From assembly GCF_024204645.1 (NCBI RefSeq), contig NZ_CP100351.1, positions 2,480,001 through 2,544,000 on the forward strand: a stretch of DNA of 64,000 nt, read 5' to 3'. Under the pieces are notes generated by a model, which was given only the letters and a program-made list of their open reading frames with translations, did no database searches and was not told the DNA's origin. The position numbers and the translations under genes are program-made. This document shows positions 61,150 to 64,000 of the stretch, one piece after another. The DNA comes from Desulfomicrobium sp. ZS1. GTDB lineage: Bacteria; Desulfobacterota; Desulfovibrionia; Desulfovibrionales; Desulfomicrobiaceae. Every line of letters begins with the position of its first letter. The first letter of the stretch is position 1.

Positions 61150-62403
61150 ATGAAACGGGTTTTTGCATTCGCTGCGTTGATGGCATGTCTCGCCCAGACG
61201 GCTTATGCCGGGGGGCTTTATCTTTATGAGACTGGCATTCCCGACGTATCCACCGCCTTTGCCGGTCTGGCTGCTCGGGCTGAAGACGCATCCACTGCCT
61301 TCAGCAACCCGGCTGGCATGACTCGCCTGACGGGCACACAGATGCTGGTCGGCATCCAGCCCCTGATCATCAATTCAGAGTTCGATCCCGGCTCCGGCAC
61401 CACTACAGGCGGAGGTGACGGAGGCAACGCCGGTGGAATCATGCCGGCGGGAGGGTCGTATTTCGTCTTTGACACTTCTGATACATGCAAGGTCGGACTG
61501 GCCCTCAATTCTTTCGCCGGTCTTGGCCTCAACTATGACGACGACTGGGCGGGGCGCTACTACGTCCAGAACACGGTGCTGACGACCTTCGCGTTGAGTC
61601 CTTCCATCGGGTTCAAGATCTCGGACAAGCTATCCCTCGGGGCGGCTGTTCATTTCGTGTACGGGAGCACCGAAACCAAGGTCGCGGTTAACAATGTCCT
61701 GCCCGCCCTTCCGGACGGCTCCATGAAAATCGAAGACTCCGCCTTCGGCATCGGCGGGAGGCTGGGAGTGCTGGTCGAACCGCGCAACGACCTGCGCATC
61801 GGCCTCGTCTATCAGACCCCCATTCAGCTCGACTTCAGTGACTCTCCGGACTTTGACAACCTTGGCCCCGGGCTGGCCTTTCTGGCTCCGCGCGCCCTCG
61901 ACACTATCGACATGAGCATGACCTTGCCCCAGCAGATCATGGCCTCGGTCATGTTTCAGGCCACGGACAAGCTCGACCTCATGGCCAATGTCGGCTGGCA
62001 GGACTGGTCCGAATTCGGCCAGGACATCGTCAGCGTGCATACCGCGGGACAAAGAGAGCTGACAACGAACATCGACTATGACGACACATGGCACTTCGCG
62101 GTGGGCGTTCGCTACGCGTTGACGCCGCAGTGGCGTGTATCCGCAGGCGTGGCCTACGATTCGTCCATGGCCGACGACGACACGCGCAGCCCGACCCTGC
62201 CCGTGGACCGCACCTGGCGCTACGCCGGCGGCGTGCACTATGCCTGGAGCGAGGATCTGAAGCTGGATCTGGGCTACGAGTACATCGACACCGGCAAGGC
62301 AGAAATCGACGTGGAGCGCGGCCCCCTGGCGGGCAGGCTGCAGGGCGACTACGGGCCCAACGCCATCCATGTCATCAATCTGTCCGTCGCATACAGATTC
62401 TAA
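61150..62403 (+). CDS. OmpP1/FadL/TodX-family outer-membrane transport protein
   Basis: 417-aa beta-barrel with a signal peptide (MKRVFAFAALMACLAQTAYA). The FadL family opening GGLYLYETGIPDVSTAFAGLAARAEDASTAFSNPAGMTRL (N-P-A-G-M) is present; the rest shows amphipathic strands (KISDKLSLGAAVHFVYG, DLRIGLVYQTPIQLDF) and ends in aromatic Phe (LSVAYRF), as barrels do. Such proteins take up hydrophobic compounds. The start at 61150 has a gaggact box. Followed after 16 bases by another outer-membrane protein gene. Confidence 0.93.
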   Translation: MKRVFAFAALMACLAQTAYAGGLYLYETGIPDVSTAFAGLAARAEDASTAFSNPAGMTRLTGTQMLVGIQPLIINSEFDPGSGTTTGGGDGGNAGGIMPAGGSYFVFDTSDTCKVGLALNSFAGLGLNYDDDWAGRYYVQNTVLTTFALSPSIGFKISDKLSLGAAVHFVYGSTETKVAVNNVLPALPDGSMKIEDSAFGIGGRLGVLVEPRNDLRIGLVYQTPIQLDFSDSPDFDNLGPGLAFLAPRALDTIDMSMTLPQQIMASVMFQATDKLDLMANVGWQDWSEFGQDIVSVHTAGQRELTTNIDYDDTWHFAVGVRYALTPQWRVSAGVAYDSSMADDDTRSPTLPVDRTWRYAGGVHYAWSEDLKLDLGYEYIDTGKAEIDVERGPLAGRLQGDYGPNAIHVINLSVAYRF

Positions 62404-62419
62404 CCTCCAGGAGGCATTC

Positions 62420-63244
62420 ATGTTCGGAATTACTCTGCGGAAATTGTGTCTGACGGCTTTCCTGACGGCATTGCTTGCAGCATTCGGTGCGGCGCCGGGC
62501 ATATGCGAAGACGATCAGTCCACTGAGTTGGCCAAGAAGCTGGCCAATCCGGTGGCCAGCCTGATCAGCGTGCCGCTGCAGTTCAACTATGACGAGAACT
62601 ATGGGCTGAGTGACGACGGAGAAAAATTTTACATCAACGTCCAGCCGGTCATTCCCTTTGCTCTGAACGAAGACTGGAACCTCATCTCGCGCACCATCCT
62701 GCCGCTGGTTCACCTCAGCGACATCCCCCCCGGCAATGACGAGACAGGCCTGGGCGACATCACCCAGAGCCTCTTCTTTTCGCCCTCGCAGCCAACAGAC
62801 AGAGGGCTCATCTGGGGCGTTGGCCCCGTGTTTCTGCTGCCCACTGCCACGGACGAACTGCTCGGGTCCGAAAAATGGGGGGCCGGGCCAACTGCCGTGG
62901 TCCTGAAACAGACAGGTCCGTGGACAGTCGGATTCCTCGGCAACCATGTCTGGTCCTTCGCCGGGGAAGACGACCGTGCCGACATCAACGCGTCGTACAT
63001 GCAGCCTTTCCTGGCCTACGTCACAAAGACGCACACCACGTTCAACCTGAACACGGAATCCGTTTACGACTGGGAGGCCGAGCAGTGGTCCGTGCCGATC
63101 AATTTCCAGGTCAGCCAGTTGCTCAAGATCGGCGGGCAGCCGATCTCCATTGGCGCAGGTGTGCGCTACTGGGCCGAATCGCCCGATGCCGGGCCGGAAG
63201 ACTGGGGCGCGCGCCTCAGCCTGACGTTTCTGTTCCCGAAATAG
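62420..63244 (+). CDS. outer-membrane transporter-like protein (neuromedin U/MetA-pathway type)
   Basis: 274 aa with a signal peptide (LCLTAFLTALLAAFGAAPGICE), then a body of short alternating strands (FNYDENYGLSDDGEKFYINVQPVIPFALNEDWNLISRTILPL, GLGDITQSLFFSP, WGVGPVFLLPTATDELLGSEKWGAGPTAVVL) and the end RLSLTFLFPK, a barrel end. It resembles proteins annotated as transporter or neuromedin U in other sulfate reducers. The ATG at 62420 has a perfect aggagg box. It follows the FadL-type gene in the same direction. Confidence 0.82.
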   Translation: MFGITLRKLCLTAFLTALLAAFGAAPGICEDDQSTELAKKLANPVASLISVPLQFNYDENYGLSDDGEKFYINVQPVIPFALNEDWNLISRTILPLVHLSDIPPGNDETGLGDITQSLFFSPSQPTDRGLIWGVGPVFLLPTATDELLGSEKWGAGPTAVVLKQTGPWTVGFLGNHVWSFAGEDDRADINASYMQPFLAYVTKTHTTFNLNTESVYDWEAEQWSVPINFQVSQLLKIGGQPISIGAGVRYWAESPDAGPEDWGARLSLTFLFPK

Positions 63245-63425
63245 CTTAGGGCCAAAAAAACGTAAAATGGTACTTAACTGATGCATCTTTTGTATACCAA
63301 TCAGTATTTCTTGATATTGCGCAGGACAATCTAAAGCCAAGCAGAAATCACCGGAGAGAGAAATGCGCAGAACTTTGGTGATAGTAGCAGATGTAACCAC
63401 TAATTCTAATCAGGCTAGGATAGTC

Positions 63426-64000
63426 ATGAACACCACCAGACAAACCCTCATGATTTTAGTTTTAACGAGTATTGCTGTCCTATCTCTGCTTACGGGATGC
63501 AAAAGCAACGCTGATGCCATCTCCACAGCCGGGAAAATGGACAAAAAAGTCGGTATCGACGCGCCTGGAATCGAAGAAATCAAGGCCATTGCTGAGGAAG
63601 GGTTCATCTACGGTCTTCCGATTGTGATGAATTATGCGGTGATGAACGAGTTCTGCATTGATAAAAACTCGGGGCAATACAAGGGACCGTTCAACTCGAT
63701 GTACAACGAGCGTCAAGTTTTCACCTACAAGGACACCGCTGTCGTTACGCCCAACAGCGACACGCCCTATTCGATGGTTTGGCTGGACCTGCGCGCGGAG
63801 CCGATGGTGATCTCGGTTCCGGCGGTGGAAAAAGAGCGCTATTACTCGGTCCAGCTGATTGATGGCAACACCTATAACTATGGTTACATCGGCAGCCGTT
63901 CAACAGGCGTTGAGGCCGGAAGCTACCTTGTGGCGGGCCCCGGCTGGAAAGGCAAGATTCCCGAAGGAATCGACAAGGTGTTCCGCTCATCGACCCCCTT
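63426..64000 (+). CDS. DUF1254-domain lipoprotein (partial, C-terminus outside window)
   Basis: Begins MNTTRQTLMILVLTSIAVLSLLTGCKSN, a lipoprotein signal with lipobox LTGC. The mature part EEGFIYGLPIVMNYAVMNEF, FNSMYNERQVFTYKDTAVVTPNSDTPYSMVWLDLRAEPMVISVPAV and YYSVQLIDGNTYNYGYIGSR is characteristic of DUF1254 proteins, which usually continue into DUF1214. An in-frame ATG at 63363, 21 codons earlier, has a ggagag box and is an alternative start. The frame is open at position 64000. Function unknown; these are often exported. Confidence 0.88.
   Translation, partial: MNTTRQTLMILVLTSIAVLSLLTGCKSNADAISTAGKMDKKVGIDAPGIEEIKAIAEEGFIYGLPIVMNYAVMNEFCIDKNSGQYKGPFNSMYNERQVFTYKDTAVVTPNSDTPYSMVWLDLRAEPMVISVPAVEKERYYSVQLIDGNTYNYGYIGSRSTGVEAGSYLVAGPGWKGKIPEGIDKVFRSSTP

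Overview
The window is about 63% GC, gene-dense, mostly single-copy chromosomal DNA. It looks like a sulfate-reducing delta-proteobacterium (Desulfobacterota), and the best fit is Desulfomicrobium or a close relative. The reasons are hgcA/hgcB mercury-methylation genes, a KinB/AlgB-like two-component pair beside a Ktr/Trk potassium transporter, two PEP-CTERM proteins, RecBCD, HD-GYP and HDOD regulators, and a DUF362 ferredoxin. The genus is an inference; no rRNA is present.

Layout. 1-13.9 kb is housekeeping: a partial XRE regulator, two unknown genes, tatA, a minus-strand operon (beta-CASP nuclease, rsmD, coaD, miaA, exported protein), an HDOD protein, a degenerate response regulator, an Smr protein, ftsY, a DUF1499 lipoprotein, a pseudouridine synthase and an HD-GYP response regulator. 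tRNA-Pro(CGG) at 13.99 kb opens a lower-GC accessory stretch (14.1-17.9 kb) with a small lipoprotein, degenerate repeats and two PEP-CTERM proteins that each have a good sigma-54 promoter. 18-21 kb holds a rhodanese/MauE pair, a PabB-PabC fusion overlapping mauE antisense, and a 45-residue membrane protein with its own sigma-54 promoter and terminator.

21.6-25 kb is the most interesting part. A rhodanese/ferritin-like fusion is divergent from arsR-hgcA-hgcB. The hgcA reading frame runs back through an in-frame TGA to an ATG 7 bases after arsR. The TGA follows a Cys codon and is followed by a hairpin whose loop GGU lies 19-21 nt downstream, the geometry of a bacterial SECIS element. HgcA may therefore be a selenoprotein (Cys-Sec-Gly at residues 28-30), and its start is easily mis-annotated 114 bases too late.

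25-33.4 kb is recC-recB-recD. 33.4-43 kb has an AT-rich glycosyltransferase, a giant DUF748 protein, acpS, a MerA-like flavoprotein and gnd. 43-49 kb is a minus-strand cluster: sigma-54 response regulator, sigma-54 promoter, KinB-like kinase, an unknown Cys-tailed protein, ktrB and ktrA. 49-52 kb has a DUF362 ferredoxin and an intact IS4-family element with a 7-bp target duplication. 52.6-56.4 kb is a pqiA-pqiA-pqiB-pqiC (MCE) envelope lipid-transport operon. 56.7-64 kb has a sigma-54 activator followed by an envelope set (ABM monooxygenase, SYLF, glycine-zipper, DUF3313 lipoprotein, FadL-type porin, a second outer-membrane protein, partial DUF1254 lipoprotein).
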